From positions 21,818-85,817 of the forward strand of contig SUVB01000012.1 in assembly GCA_015062205.1 (NCBI GenBank): a stretch of DNA of 64,000 bases, given 5' to 3'. Shown here piece after piece: positions 63,893-64,000 of this stretch. This stretch comes from Desulfovibrio desulfuricans. GTDB taxonomy: Bacteria; Desulfobacterota; Desulfovibrionia; Desulfovibrionales; Desulfovibrionaceae. Positions within the stretch are counted from its first letter, which is position 1; the number at the start of each line of letters is the position of its first letter. The notes beneath the pieces are model-generated. The model made no database searches. It saw nothing but the letters and a program-made list of their open reading frames with translations, and was not told the DNA's origin. Made by a program: the position numbers and the translations under genes.

Positions 63893-64000
63893 TCAGCTGC
63901 ACCTCGACAAAAGGCCCGTTCATGCGTTCCGTCACAAGTTTCCTGTCAGCCGCATCTTCCAGCATCTCAAGCAACCGTTCATAATGCCGGGCGGAAAGCA
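63882..64000 (-). CDS. Antitoxin of the RelE pair, C-terminal part
   Basis: The last 38 codons of a gene that begins beyond the window. The visible part reads LSARHYERLLEMLEDAADRK and continues to a TAA at 63884-63882. The start of that segment resembles Phd/YefM and RelB-like antitoxins, where it follows the dimerisation domain. It overlaps the RelE-type toxin start, the usual antitoxin-then-toxin order. The subfamily is uncertain because the N-terminal half is missing. Confidence 0.75.
   Translation of the reverse strand, partial: LSARHYERLLEMLEDAADRKLVTERMNGPFVEVQLNEL

Noticed and set aside
1..64000. CRISPR array or insertion sequence
   Set aside because: No regularly spaced direct repeats and no transposase were seen in reading the window; a tool search could still find degenerate copies.

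Overview
The window is a GC-rich chromosomal segment with dense, often overlapping genes. It very probably comes from a sulfate-reducing or related member of the Desulfovibrionaceae (Desulfobacterota). The evidence is a selenocysteine formate dehydrogenase with a three-cluster beta subunit like that of Desulfovibrio gigas, a tetraheme cytochrome c3 and fdhE in one operon, an [FeFe] hydrogenase paired with a GltD-like flavoprotein, a PxxKW cysteine-rich protein, and a glycogen locus with a synthase-phosphorylase fusion. The genus cannot be fixed from the sequence alone.

Layout. 1-2501 (+): 3' end of uvrC and an ABC exporter. 2508-7069 (-): a secreted DUF3298/RsiV-like protein, then a two-gene unit of a CaCA-type cation antiporter and an AT-richer diguanylate cyclase. 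That unit is preceded by a sigma70-like promoter, a yybP-ykoY (Mn2+) riboswitch and an intrinsic terminator (7116-7363). 7806-14495 (+): GltD-like flavoprotein, [FeFe] hydrogenase, MATE transporter, membrane metallophosphoesterase. 14613-26050 (-): dapA, an HU/IHF protein, and the run corC-like, lnt, prfB (with the RF2 programmed frameshift), a degenerate GGDEF protein and a MinD/FlhG-like ATPase; also a PilZ protein, mnmG, an M20 peptidase and a PxxKW protein. 26253-35546 (-): glycogen locus (debranching enzyme, GT4/5 glycosyltransferase, GH57 glycosidase, fused glycogen synthase/phosphorylase).

35987-40619 (+): branched-chain amino acid ABC transporter livKHMGF. 40727-46157 (+): operator-like repeat and promoter, then fdhA (Sec, UGA codon 189), fdhB, fdhE and cytochrome c3; these would form a periplasmic formate-oxidising module passing electrons to cytochrome c3. 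46372-51650 (-): CheZ, CpoB-like lipoprotein, small PLDc_N membrane protein, lspA, ileS. 52020-61146: membrane and periplasmic proteins of unknown function, ilvA (-), a methyltransferase, nikR-folE2, a short flagellar rod-like protein, an NlpC/P60 lipoprotein, a YgaP-like rhodanese, gluQ and a conserved hypothetical.

61192-64000: tRNA-Thr(CGT) with its terminator, then an abrupt change to very AT-rich DNA carrying a 671-residue protein I do not recognise, followed by a RelE-type toxin and the 3' end of its antitoxin on the other strand. This looks like the edge of an acquired island at a tRNA gene; it continues past the window. No CRISPR array, rRNA or complete insertion sequence was seen.
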